A stretch of DNA of 8,767 bases, from positions 1-8,767 of the forward strand of contig MVQQ01000095.1 of the NCBI GenBank assembly GCA_002067555.1. Reading direction: 5' to 3'. Below, piece after piece: positions 1-6,443 of this stretch. The translations under genes were made by a program, and so were the position numbers. The DNA is from Syntrophorhabdus sp. PtaB.Bin184. Its GTDB lineage: Bacteria > Desulfobacterota > Syntrophorhabdia > Syntrophorhabdales > Syntrophorhabdaceae. Position 1 is the stretch's first letter, and the number at the start of each line of letters is the position of its first letter. The notes beneath the pieces are model-generated. The model ran no database searches. It was not told the origin of the DNA and saw only the letters and a list, made by a program, of their open reading frames with translations.

Positions 1-1907
1 TGGAACTCCGCGTCCAGGAAAGAACCGCCGAAATAAGGCGACAGGCGGAGCTCCTCGATCTCGCGCATGATGCCATCATCGTCACCGACACAACAGGGCA
101 AATGGTCTTCTGGAACACGGGGGCGGTCCAGACATACGGCTTCACCCGCAAGGATCTGGCCGGCAAGGACCATCACGCGGTCCTCAACACCAGGTTCCCC
201 AGCCCTGTCGAGAACATACTCTCCATCGTCGAGAGCAGCGGCCGATGGGAGGGCGAGTTGACTCAAACGACAAAAGACGGGCGGCAGATAGTTGTCTTAA
301 GCCGCTGGGCGATGCGACGGGGACGAGCAAACAGGCCTCCCGAGATCCTGGAGATCAACACGGACATCACCACCCGCAGGCGGACCGAAGAGGCCCTCCG
401 CCTGGCGAGCGTTTACAACAGGAGCCTCATCGAGGCCAGTCTCGATCCCCTCGTCACCATCGACCTCGAAGGAAGGGTCAGTGACGTTAATTCGGCAACG
501 GAGCTGATAACGGGATATTCGAGAACGGACCTCATCGGGACGGACCACGCGGATTGTTTCACGCAGCCCGAAAGGGCGCGCGCGGGTTACCGGCTTGTCC
601 TGGAAAAAGGTTTCCTCCGCGACTACCCGCTGGAGATACGGCACATGTCCGGCCGCAGCACATCGGTGCTGTACAATGCATCCCTGTACCGGGATGAGAA
701 TGGAAAGGTCATCGGCGTGGTGGCAACGGCACGGGACATTACGGAAAAGAACAGGCTAGAAAGACACGTCAGGGAAACGCACAAGATGGAGGCCATCGGC
801 ACCCTCGCCGGGGGTATTTCCCACGATTTCAACAACATCATTGCCGGCATAATAGGCTTCACCGAAATGGTTCTCGACGACATTCCCGAGGACACTCCGG
901 CTCACCGCAGGCTCGGCTATGTCCTGAAAGGGGCACATCGGGGCCGCGACCTCGTCAGACAGATCCTCGCCTTCAGCCGCAGGAGCGAACAGGAGAAAAA
1001 GGTCGTCTCCCTGGACCAGATCGTCGACGAGGTCGTCACCCTCGTGAGGGCCACCCTTCCAGCAACCATAGGGATAAGGAGAAGGAACACCGCACGATCC
1101 GACCTCATATCCGCCGACCCGACCCAGATACACCAGGTAGTGATAAACCTTTGCTCCAACGCAGCCCAGGCAATGAGCGAAAGGGGTGGGATCATCGAGA
1201 TATCGATCGCGGAGGAGGTCGTCTCCTCCGTGGAAGAAGCGCTCCACCAGGACCTGCCGCCTGGCTGCTACGTGAGGCTGACGGTCAGTGACAATGGTCG
1301 CGGCATGGAGCCGGCCACCCTGGAACGGATCTTCGAGCCCTTCTTCACCACGAAACCCCCCGGGGAGGGAACGGGCCTCGGCCTTGCCGTCGTCCACGGT
1401 ATCGTGAAAAACCACGACGGCGTGATCACGGCGTCGAGCAGGCCCGGGGGCGGCTCATCCTTCAGCGTCTATATCCCCCAGGTCCAGACGGGCGAGGCCG
1501 ACGAGATCCAGAGGATTGAGGCGGCACTGGAAGGACAGGAATCGATCCTTGTCGTCGATGACGAGGAATTCATCGTCGAGATGAACACACAGAGGCTTCG
1601 GCGCTTCGGCTATCGGGCCACGGGCGCCACGAGCAGCGCCGAGGCGATGGAGCTTTTTCGTGCCAACCCCGGCTCCTTCGATCTTGTCGTCATCGACCAT
1701 ATCATGCCTGATATGACCGGATTGGATCTGGCGAAGGCACTGTTCGCCATCGACCCGGACATCCGCATCATCATGTGCTCCGGTCTCAACGAACCCGTCT
1801 CTATGGAAAGGATGAGGCAGGCGGGCATAAGGGATTTCTTCACGAAACCGGCGGACAGGAATGAATTCATCCGGATCGTGCGGAACGTTCTCGACAGCCC
1901 CCCGTAA
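1..1907 (+). CDS. PAS-containing hybrid sensor histidine kinase (5' end outside window)
   Basis: The frame is open at the left edge (first full codon at base 3) and ends with TAA at 1905-1907, so this is the C-terminal ~634 residues. It begins with a short charged helical linker (ELRVQERTAEIRRQAE), which implies further sensor domains upstream. Order: PAS 1 (about 51-375, starting LLDLAHDAIIVTDTTG), PAS 2 (about 411-745, ending ARDITEKN), HisKA with H-box GISHDFNN (phospho-His codon 822-824), HATPase_c with N-box (VVINLCSNAAQAM, Asn codon 1158-1160), G1 (DNGRGM), F-box (FEPFFTTK) and G2 (GTGLGLA), then a C-terminal receiver from about 1542 with the acidic pair (codons from 1557), phospho-acceptor Asp at 1695-1697 in VVIDHIMP, and the Lys in FFTKP. 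All phosphorelay residues are intact. No transmembrane segment is visible in this part, so PAS 1 and 2 are probably cytoplasmic. A C-terminal REC usually passes phosphate to a separate phosphotransfer protein or autoregulates; no partner is in the window. An internal Met at 102 lies inside PAS 1 and is not the start. Confidence 0.93.
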   Translation, partial: ELRVQERTAEIRRQAELLDLAHDAIIVTDTTGQMVFWNTGAVQTYGFTRKDLAGKDHHAVLNTRFPSPVENILSIVESSGRWEGELTQTTKDGRQIVVLSRWAMRRGRANRPPEILEINTDITTRRRTEEALRLASVYNRSLIEASLDPLVTIDLEGRVSDVNSATELITGYSRTDLIGTDHADCFTQPERARAGYRLVLEKGFLRDYPLEIRHMSGRSTSVLYNASLYRDENGKVIGVVATARDITEKNRLERHVRETHKMEAIGTLAGGISHDFNNIIAGIIGFTEMVLDDIPEDTPAHRRLGYVLKGAHRGRDLVRQILAFSRRSEQEKKVVSLDQIVDEVVTLVRATLPATIGIRRRNTARSDLISADPTQIHQVVINLCSNAAQAMSERGGIIEISIAEEVVSSVEEALHQDLPPGCYVRLTVSDNGRGMEPATLERIFEPFFTTKPPGEGTGLGLAVVHGIVKNHDGVITASSRPGGGSSFSVYIPQVQTGEADEIQRIEAALEGQESILVVDDEEFIVEMNTQRLRRFGYRATGATSSAEAMELFRANPGSFDLVVIDHIMPDMTGLDLAKALFAIDPDIRIIMCSGLNEPVSMERMRQAGIRDFFTKPADRNEFIRIVRNVLDSPP

Positions 1908-1989
1908 CACATCTCCCGGGCATCCCCCTTCCTTTCCCGGGTGGACCGATGGTATACCGTAATACCGCAAAATGAAATATATCGGCAAA

Positions 1990-2018
1990 TTTGTTTTTAA
2001 CAAAGATGAGATTATGGT
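1990..2018 (+). promoter_or_regulatory. Weak candidate promoter with overlapping palindrome before the solute-binding protein gene
   Basis: In this AT-rich patch a possible -35 (TTGTTT, 1991-1996) lies 16 bp from a possible -10 (TATGGT, 2013-2018). The -35 sits inside a perfect palindrome, TTTGTT-ttt-AACAAA (1990-2004), which could be an operator or a small hairpin. The -10 match is poor, so this is a candidate only. The rest of the 162-bp gap from 1908 contains two CCCGGG boxes (1915-1920, 1936-1941) that could pair but have no T-tract behind them, and an ATACCG direct repeat (1954-1959, 1962-1967). Confidence 0.25.
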
Positions 2019-2069
2019 AGTATTTTTCCACTTTCAACAGATCACATTCTTCTGGAAAAGGGGTATTGC

Positions 2070-2867
2070 ATGAAACGTTATCTTATCCTTGCGGCCGCGG
2101 TGATGTGTCTTGCACTCCCGGGCTTTGCCCTTGCATCGGACACACTCGTAGCCTCAGGGCATCCCGAGTATGCACCCATCATGTGGAAAGAGGGCAACAA
2201 CATCATCGGCGCCGGACCCGAACTCGTGAAGCTCCTCTTCAAGGACCTCAACGTCACGGTGAAGACGCCTTACAGCGGGGACTGGAACAAGGTCCAGCAG
2301 GAGGCGAAGGAAGGCAGGGTGGACGTGCTCGTGGGCCTGTACATGACGGAGGACAGGAAGGCCTTCTTCGAGTACTCCAATCCCTACGCGAAGGACCCCG
2401 TGGTGGCGTTCGTGGCCAAAGGCAAGGGGTTCCCCTATTCGAAGTGGGACGACCTCGTCGGGAAGAAGGGCGTGACGACCGTCGGTGACAGCTTCGGTCA
2501 GGCCTTCGACCGGTTCCTCGCCGAGAAGCTTACCGTCACCCGCTCGGCGACGGTGGAAGAGAGCTTCTCGAGACTTCTGAAGGGACGCGCGGACTACTTT
2601 ATCTACGCCATGTATTCCGGCCTCTTCGAGGCGGACAAACTGGGAATGACGAACAAGGTGGAGCTCCTTTCCAAGGAGGTCTGTGTGGAGAACTGGTACA
2701 TAGGGATCTCCAAAAAGTCTCCCTATGTGAAGTACCTTCCCCAGATCAACAAGAAGCTCGACGAACTCATCAATAACGGAACGGTGGACAGGCTGATCGA
2801 AAAATACGGCAGCCAGTACAGGAAATCGATCGCAAAGAAGAAGGGGAGCCCTGCGAAGGCCAAGTAG
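2070..2867 (+). CDS. Periplasmic solute-binding protein, family 3 (amino-acid-type ABC binding protein)
   Basis: 265 aa, the usual length for family 3 (SBP_bac_3) proteins. Residues 1-22 form a Sec signal peptide: MKR, a hydrophobic core, and an A-L-A cleavage site before Ser23. There is no lipobox Cys, so the product should be soluble in the periplasm. The mature part starts with the typical first strand and loop (LVASGHPEYAPIMW), followed by GPELVKLLF, VDVLVGLYMTEDRKAFFEYSNPY (the family's T-x-E/D-R-x-x-x-F-x-Y-S-x-P-Y signature), the lobe-two region GVTTVGDSFG, and ADYFIYAMYSG. The tail is Lys-rich. The start is supported by a purine-rich stretch (AAAAGGGG) about 8 bp upstream. No permease or ATPase is adjacent on either side, so it is an orphan: it may feed a transporter elsewhere or present ligand to a sensor. 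The upstream hybrid kinase is on the same strand 162 bp away. Ligand not predictable from what I can see. Confidence 0.88.
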   Translation: MKRYLILAAAVMCLALPGFALASDTLVASGHPEYAPIMWKEGNNIIGAGPELVKLLFKDLNVTVKTPYSGDWNKVQQEAKEGRVDVLVGLYMTEDRKAFFEYSNPYAKDPVVAFVAKGKGFPYSKWDDLVGKKGVTTVGDSFGQAFDRFLAEKLTVTRSATVEESFSRLLKGRADYFIYAMYSGLFEADKLGMTNKVELLSKEVCVENWYIGISKKSPYVKYLPQINKKLDELINNGTVDRLIEKYGSQYRKSIAKKKGSPAKAK

Positions 2868-2894
2868 CAGGGTAGTGGGGGTAGGAACTCACAA

Positions 2895-2961
2895 TCCAGG
2901 CATGCGCCGCGCGGCTGGTCCATCGTTGCATTCCCTTTGGCAACGCGGCGCATCCCCTGGA
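2895..2961. repeat. Long interrupted inverted repeat between convergent genes
   Basis: The left arm 2895-2911 (TCCAGG, one unpaired base, ATGCGCCGCG) pairs with the right arm 2944-2961 (CGCGGCGCAT, two unpaired bases, CCTGGA), giving 16 base pairs around a 32-nt loop. A second possible stem, CGTTGC (2924-2929) with GCAACG (2940-2945), competes with the inner end. It sits in the 118-bp gap between two convergent genes, where a bidirectional terminator would be expected, but neither side has a T-run, so it is not a standard intrinsic terminator. It could be a factor-assisted 3' end, an mRNA-stabilising hairpin, or a copy of a dispersed palindromic repeat. No second copy was noticed in the window. 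Confidence 0.6.
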
Positions 2962-2985
2962 CAACCGTCCTCACGAGATCTCCGA

Positions 2986-4017
2986 TCAGAAACGGTACTC
3001 CAGGGTGAGCGACAGGCTCAGCTGATCCGACCACACCCTGACCCCGTTCGAGAAGCTCATATCCATGCCGAAGGTCCGGTTCAGGAGGCGATGGTTGCCC
3101 GTGGTGGATAGCGTCAGGTAGTCACCATCGAGGCCCATCGAAAACCCCTTCCCCAATTCCTTTTTCAACCCCATCGAGAAATGCCAGGCTTCGCCGTACG
3201 TGTCCTCGTACGTGAACCGCCTGCCTGCCCTCTGCAGGTGATTGTCCTCGTTCATGCCTTCCACGTAGGCCCAGTCGGCCTGCAGGTTGAGAGTGAGGGA
3301 AGGTATGCCCGTCGGCCGGGAAAGGTCGATGGTGGAGCGCAGGCCAACGAAATAGTGCCAGTACGTCTGTTTGAAACGGATGCCTTCCCCGGGAAGGAGG
3401 GTGTTTCCCGACGCTCCGGTCAGGTCGTACTGTATACCGTCGTGGTTGACAAGGTTGAATCTCTGATAACGTATCCCTCCGAGGGGCCTTATTTTCAGCC
3501 ACCCGGGCAGACCGAGCCAGTCGGAGACCTCGAGGTCCGCGTCGAAACGCACCATGTAGCTGGGAGCGACACGCATCTGCGATGTGCTGTAGGTGGTCTT
3601 GTCGTCAGGACCACTCTCCCAGTCGGAGTCCTCGGCCTCGCCGTGCGCGTTTTGCTTAACGCTGGTGAGGGCCTCCAACCCGACGGAAAAGCGGCGGAAC
3701 CTCAATCTCATGTCGAGCCCGGCCCACCAGGTGTCAAGGGGAAATTCCAGCCTGCTAAGTTGCTCCTGGTAGGGGAAATAGGGGTCGCCGAACTCGTAGG
3801 AGGTATAGCTCTTGAAAAGATACCTGATCTTCGCCCCGACGGAAAATGACGGCGTCAGGGGAGCGGAGACCTCCTCTTCAAAGGTCCCTGCCGGCGCCTC
3901 AACCGCAAAAGAGGGGAACAGGAGAAGAAACACTATCAGCGTAATGGAGCACCGGGCACGGAACGGACGGCTTGTCGTAACGGTGAATGCCATGTCGTTG
4001 CACGCCCATGTTACCAC
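2986..4017 (-). CDS. Omptin-family outer-membrane aspartyl protease
   Basis: 343 aa with the GTG start at 4017, close to the ~300-320 aa of classical omptins such as OmpT and Pla. Omptins are ten-stranded beta-barrels that cut polypeptides at the cell surface. The two catalytic pairs known from OmpT are both visible: Asp130 and Asp132 in EDSDW (OmpT has DQDW), and Asp258 and His260 in NEDNH (OmpT has DNDEH). The flanking blocks also match: RFKQTYWHYFVGL against OmpT YKQRFKMPYIGL, and AGRRFTYED against PGKRITYRS. The protein ends LEYRF, with the C-terminal Phe typical of barrel assembly signals. A signal peptide runs from about Thr26 to Ala43 (ITLIVFLLLFPSFA) after a basic stretch. Start choice: GTG 4017 has GGGAGG at 4023-4028, spaced 5 nt; ATG 3993 is in frame without a clear ribosome site; ATG 4131 would add 38 residues ahead of the signal and lacks one. 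Stop TGA at 2986-2988. Family assignment rests on motif alignment by eye, and substrate is unknown. Confidence 0.82.
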   Translation of the reverse strand: MVTWACNDMAFTVTTSRPFRARCSITLIVFLLLFPSFAVEAPAGTFEEEVSAPLTPSFSVGAKIRYLFKSYTSYEFGDPYFPYQEQLSRLEFPLDTWWAGLDMRLRFRRFSVGLEALTSVKQNAHGEAEDSDWESGPDDKTTYSTSQMRVAPSYMVRFDADLEVSDWLGLPGWLKIRPLGGIRYQRFNLVNHDGIQYDLTGASGNTLLPGEGIRFKQTYWHYFVGLRSTIDLSRPTGIPSLTLNLQADWAYVEGMNEDNHLQRAGRRFTYEDTYGEAWHFSMGLKKELGKGFSMGLDGDYLTLSTTGNHRLLNRTFGMDMSFSNGVRVWSDQLSLSLTLEYRF

Positions 4018-4022
4018 ATCGC

Positions 4023-4028
4023 CCTCCC
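4023..4028 (-). promoter_or_regulatory. Ribosome binding site deciding a GTG start
   Basis: GGGAGG on the minus strand, 5 nt before GTG at 4017. Neither in-frame ATG (4131 or 3993) has a comparable site, so this favours GTG initiation for the omptin. The 153-bp divergent gap up to 4170 must also hold promoters in both directions. The minus strand has a GATAAT hexamer (4038-4043), but no convincing -35 was found for it, and nothing clear was seen on the plus strand. Confidence 0.55.
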
Positions 4029-4170
4029 GATTGCCGCCATTATCTGCCACGGAAAGGGAAAAGAGTTTCCCCATCAGGTCAGATGTGGTACAAGTGAACG
4101 GACGGGTCCGGCGGGCAAGCTTCCGAAACATCTTTGTGACACTTGCTTCGCCATCAAGGAGATACAGGAT

Positions 4171-4869
4171 ATGACCTCAGCGACACTGAAGCTTCTGGCA
4201 TGCGCCCTCATGGTGGTCGACCATCTCGGTTCCATCTTCTTTCCCCACGAACCGGTGATGCGGGCCATCGGCAGGCTGGCCTACCCCATGTTCGCCTATC
4301 TCATCGCCGAGGGCTACAGCCACTCGAAGGACAAGACGTCCTATCTCGGACGCCTCTTTCTCCTTTCCCTCGTCTCCCAGCCTTTCTACATGTTCGCCTT
4401 CCGCTATCCCGTGGTCCATTTCAATGTCTTCTTCACCCTTGCCGCCGGGCTTTACGCGATATATGCCTACGAGAAGAAAAAGAGTTTCGTGCCCGTTCTT
4501 TTCGCCGGCATATCGCTGGAGTTCGTGAAGGCCTCCTACGGCCTTCCGGGGGCCCTCATGATCTTCGTCATGCACTGCTTCATGGGAGATCACAGGAAGA
4601 TGTTCCTCTGGGTCCTCATCACCGCCGTGCTCTGCACCCTGAGAGGGATCATCTGGCGCTACTTTGACGACCCCAATTTCATGCCCACCCTGGCCTGGAT
4701 CCTACCCCACGCCCGGGTCTCGCTCATGGAGCCCCTGGCCGCCCTCGCCGTTCCCATTATCGCCCTCTACAACGGGAAACTGGGACCGAAGATGAAGGTC
4801 TTCTTCTACGCCTTCTATCCCGGCCACCTGGCCATACTCGGCGCGATACGGTGGATCCTGGCGAAATGA
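4171..4869 (+). CDS. TraX family integral membrane protein (putative acyltransferase)
   Basis: 232 aa, the normal length of TraX. Family landmarks in order: LKLLACALMVVDHLG (residues 6-20, with the conserved Asp17-His18), GRLAYPMFAYLIAEGYSHSKD (34-54), the R-L following Tyr58, FNVFFTLAAG (84-93), and the C-terminal FFYAFYPGHLAIL (211-223, conserved Tyr-Pro-x-His). Several hydrophobic stretches fit a polytopic inner-membrane protein. The founding member, F-plasmid TraX, N-acetylates pilin. Many chromosomal TraX homologues lie away from conjugation genes and their substrates are unknown. Here too no tra, pilin or mobility gene is present, so pilin acetylation should not be assumed. AAGGAG at 4156-4161, 9 nt upstream, supports the start. 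The gene diverges from the omptin and converges with the next gene, with only 31 bp between stop codons and no clear terminator hairpin. Confidence 0.87.
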   Translation: MTSATLKLLACALMVVDHLGSIFFPHEPVMRAIGRLAYPMFAYLIAEGYSHSKDKTSYLGRLFLLSLVSQPFYMFAFRYPVVHFNVFFTLAAGLYAIYAYEKKKSFVPVLFAGISLEFVKASYGLPGALMIFVMHCFMGDHRKMFLWVLITAVLCTLRGIIWRYFDDPNFMPTLAWILPHARVSLMEPLAALAVPIIALYNGKLGPKMKVFFYAFYPGHLAILGAIRWILAK

Positions 4870-4900
4870 CCCGGCAGCCGCTTGAGCCACTTGAACCGTG

Positions 4901-6076
4901 CTAGAGAGTTAGGAATCCGTCGGGGGCGAGGCTTGTTGCCAGCATGACCATGTTTATGTCGCGGTGTTCCTTCCACGCGTCGGTCTTCTGATTGACCGGG
5001 TCGAGCCAGAAGGCCTCGATCTTTTCTCCCAGAGGCAGGTACTTCCGGAGGGTCTTCATGAGGATGGCGATGTCCCGGTCCGCCGCGAAGGCCTCCCGGT
5101 TCTCTCCGATGAGCGATTCCAGTCTTTCGAGAGCGTTAAACCCGATCGACAACCCCAATTCCCGAAAGGCAAGACGGAACCGCGCGGGCACGTGGAGAAA
5201 GTTCTCCCTGCCGGGATACCTGAGGCCGGGCAGGGAGGCGTCGAGGATCACCCTCAGTGTATCGGAACCCTCGATGTCGCCCTTCACGAAAAGTTGCGCC
5301 ACCCGGAATGCGTCGGTGAGCAGGCCCCCGAGACCGAGAAGGTCATCTGTCCCCCAGTCTTTCCCCTCACAGATACCGGCAAGGTCATCGATCTCTGCAG
5401 CGAGGCTGAGGTGTTCCCTCCTGTCAGGGTCCGCCATCCCTGTCGCCTCGAGCTGGATAAACGTGATGAGGCCGTCGAGCGGGTCGTGGTGCCCCATGGA
5501 AGCGACAAGGGGGTAGGAAAGGTCGGTGCTCATCTTCCAGAACATCTGCCTTGTCTGCGTTCCGGGAACGGTGTAGACGAATCCGCGGTGCGCCGCCTTC
5601 GCGAGTTCCACGGCCCACCGGTTGTACGTGAATTCGCCGGTGGCGCGGGTGACCAGGTTGAGCGCGTGCATCCACTTCGTGAGGTAGTGGAAGTACTGCC
5701 CATCCCTGTCCCACTCCCTGTTCTCGTCGAGGGGTTCATCGGGACCGCGTTCACCGAGTTTCTTGCCGATCCTCAGACCCCCCGCCGTCGGGTGGTCCTC
5801 ACCCCCCTTTATATCGAGCCCGCTGATCCATCCCTGCCTCTCATCGCCCTTGCGGTGCCTGCCGAGCACGTGGTGCACCTCGTCCACCAGCCGCAGCGCC
5901 TGGTCCCTGTATGCAGCATCCCGGGTCTCCCGGTAGAGCCCGAGAAAGTTGCAGACCCCATACGCGTCCGTCCACAGGTACCGCTTCGGGGATCCTCCTC
6001 CCGGGGCAAGTCCTGTAAGTTCTGCAAATGACTCCATTATCCGTACTGCTTCGGCAACCGCCCGTTCCCGTTCCAT
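4901..6076 (-). CDS. Conserved protein of unknown function, probable alpha/alpha-barrel
   Basis: 391 aa with no signal peptide or membrane segment, so probably cytoplasmic. The start ATG at 6076 has GAGGA at 6084-6088, 7 nt away. I do not recognise a named family. The sequence shows paired amphipathic helices with recurring small and aromatic residues (for example AYRDQALRLVDEVHHVL and YNRWAVELAKAAHRGFVY), the pattern seen in (alpha/alpha)6-barrel proteins such as six-hairpin glycosidases, epimerases and related cyclases. Polar and aromatic clusters that look like an active-site lining are LWTDAYGVCNF (34-44), GWISGLD (82-88), EWDRDGQYFHYLTKWMHAL (121-139), FWKMSTDLSYPL (179-190) and MGHHDPLDG (194-202). 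Trp, His and Asp richness there would fit carbohydrate binding, but that is inference. The gene stands alone on its strand, with TraX converging from the other side. A 355-codon antisense frame over the same DNA lacks these features and is taken as a high-GC artefact. Confidence 0.75.
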   Translation of the reverse strand: MERERAVAEAVRIMESFAELTGLAPGGGSPKRYLWTDAYGVCNFLGLYRETRDAAYRDQALRLVDEVHHVLGRHRKGDERQGWISGLDIKGGEDHPTAGGLRIGKKLGERGPDEPLDENREWDRDGQYFHYLTKWMHALNLVTRATGEFTYNRWAVELAKAAHRGFVYTVPGTQTRQMFWKMSTDLSYPLVASMGHHDPLDGLITFIQLEATGMADPDRREHLSLAAEIDDLAGICEGKDWGTDDLLGLGGLLTDAFRVAQLFVKGDIEGSDTLRVILDASLPGLRYPGRENFLHVPARFRLAFRELGLSIGFNALERLESLIGENREAFAADRDIAILMKTLRKYLPLGEKIEAFWLDPVNQKTDAWKEHRDINMVMLATSLAPDGFLTL

Positions 6077-6133
6077 GGTCCTGTCCTCTATCTCTGCCGT
6101 TTCGCGGCCCTGCCGTGCACGGTATCCTTCCTG

Positions 6134-6220
6134 TCACGTCAGTCTTTCATGGCACGACAGCCTTTTTAACCTCAAGGCCCTGCGCAGATCAGGGTTCAGG
6201 TATACGATACCTCACCTCAT
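6134..6220 (-). pseudogene. Remnant of a ribbon-helix-helix (CopG/RHH-type) antitoxin
   Basis: On the minus strand, ATG at 6220 is preceded by GGGAGG (6225-6230), 4 nt away. Its frame reads Met-Arg, then TGA (6212-6214), then GIVYLNPDLRRALRLKRL and a few more residues to a second TGA (6134-6136). The block V-Y-L-N-P-D-L-R-R-A-L-R-L-K closely resembles the beta-strand and first helix of RHH antitoxins, whose usual form is VYLDPxLHRALKLK followed by a Ser/Asp-Leu-Val-Asn-Glu stretch. That second helix and the toxin-binding tail are missing. A preserved ribosome site and start with an early stop and truncated body is what a decayed antitoxin would look like. No toxin gene adjoins it. The match covers only about 15-18 residues, so chance similarity is not excluded. 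The remnant is in frame with the downstream gene's ATG at 6076, probably by coincidence. Confidence 0.42.
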
Positions 6221-6334
6221 TGCTCCTCCCGGAATATCAGCTCCGAAGGAACCAAGTAACTATAGCACCATAGCTACAAAACATCCATCCACGATCTCCC
6301 CTCCTGCACGTCATGTTGCTCCTCGTGTCTCTCC

Positions 6335-6364
6335 TTGCTTTTCCATCCCCGGGCATACTATATA
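6335..6364 (+). promoter_or_regulatory. Candidate sigma70-type promoter for the LURP-one-like gene
   Basis: TTGCTT (6335-6340) and TATATA (6359-6364) are separated by 18 bp. The -10 lies in a locally AT-rich run (CTATATAAAGGTATAG) within otherwise GC-rich DNA. Transcription from here would give a leader of about 70 nt before ATG 6444. Similarity to the consensus is moderate (-35 four of six), so this is a reading by eye. Confidence 0.4.
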
Positions 6365-6443
6365 AAGGTATAGAAACCGTCCGCGTCCGACCGGACCGCC
6401 GGGCGGGACCGCCGATGGATTCTCTTGAAGAGGTGTCAGCCAG

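Larger units (their letters stand above)
6077..6443. other. Longest non-coding gap (367 bp)
   Basis: This gap separates the divergent genes starting at 6076 (minus) and 6444 (plus). It holds the antitoxin remnant (6134-6220), two small hairpins (CCCTG/CAGGG, 6178-6194; AGGTAT/ATACCT, 6198-6212), a patch with partial dyad symmetry CTAT...ATAG at about 6250-6268 that could be an old operator or a -10 for leftward transcription (TATAGT on the minus strand), and a rightward candidate promoter at 6335-6364. Apart from the remnant, no credible coding sequence was seen on either strand. Confidence 0.5.

Noticed and set aside
756..1415. 219-codon minus-strand frame inside the kinase gene
   Set aside because: It lies opposite the HisKA/HATPase region, whose motifs are intact on the plus strand; a compositional artefact.
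1915..1941. CCCGGG pair after the kinase gene as an intrinsic terminator
   Set aside because: Six base pairs with a 15-nt loop and no following T-run; each CCCGGG is also self-complementary, so pairing is ambiguous.
3181..3849. 222-codon plus-strand frame opposite the omptin gene
   Set aside because: It is antisense to a protein with recognisable catalytic motifs and a beta-barrel end; no motif of its own.
3993..4131. ATG 4131 or ATG 3993 as the omptin start
   Set aside because: ATG 4131 would put 38 extra polar residues before the signal peptide and has no ribosome site. ATG 3993 has no clear site, whereas GTG 4017 has GGGAGG at 5 nt. ATG 3993 remains possible.
4964..6031. 355-codon open frame on the plus strand opposite the unknown barrel gene
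   Set aside because: It lacks domain-like patterning, has a Pro/Arg/Val/Glu-rich composition typical of mirror frames in GC-rich DNA, and has no good ribosome site. The minus-strand gene has a ribosome site and a coherent helical protein.
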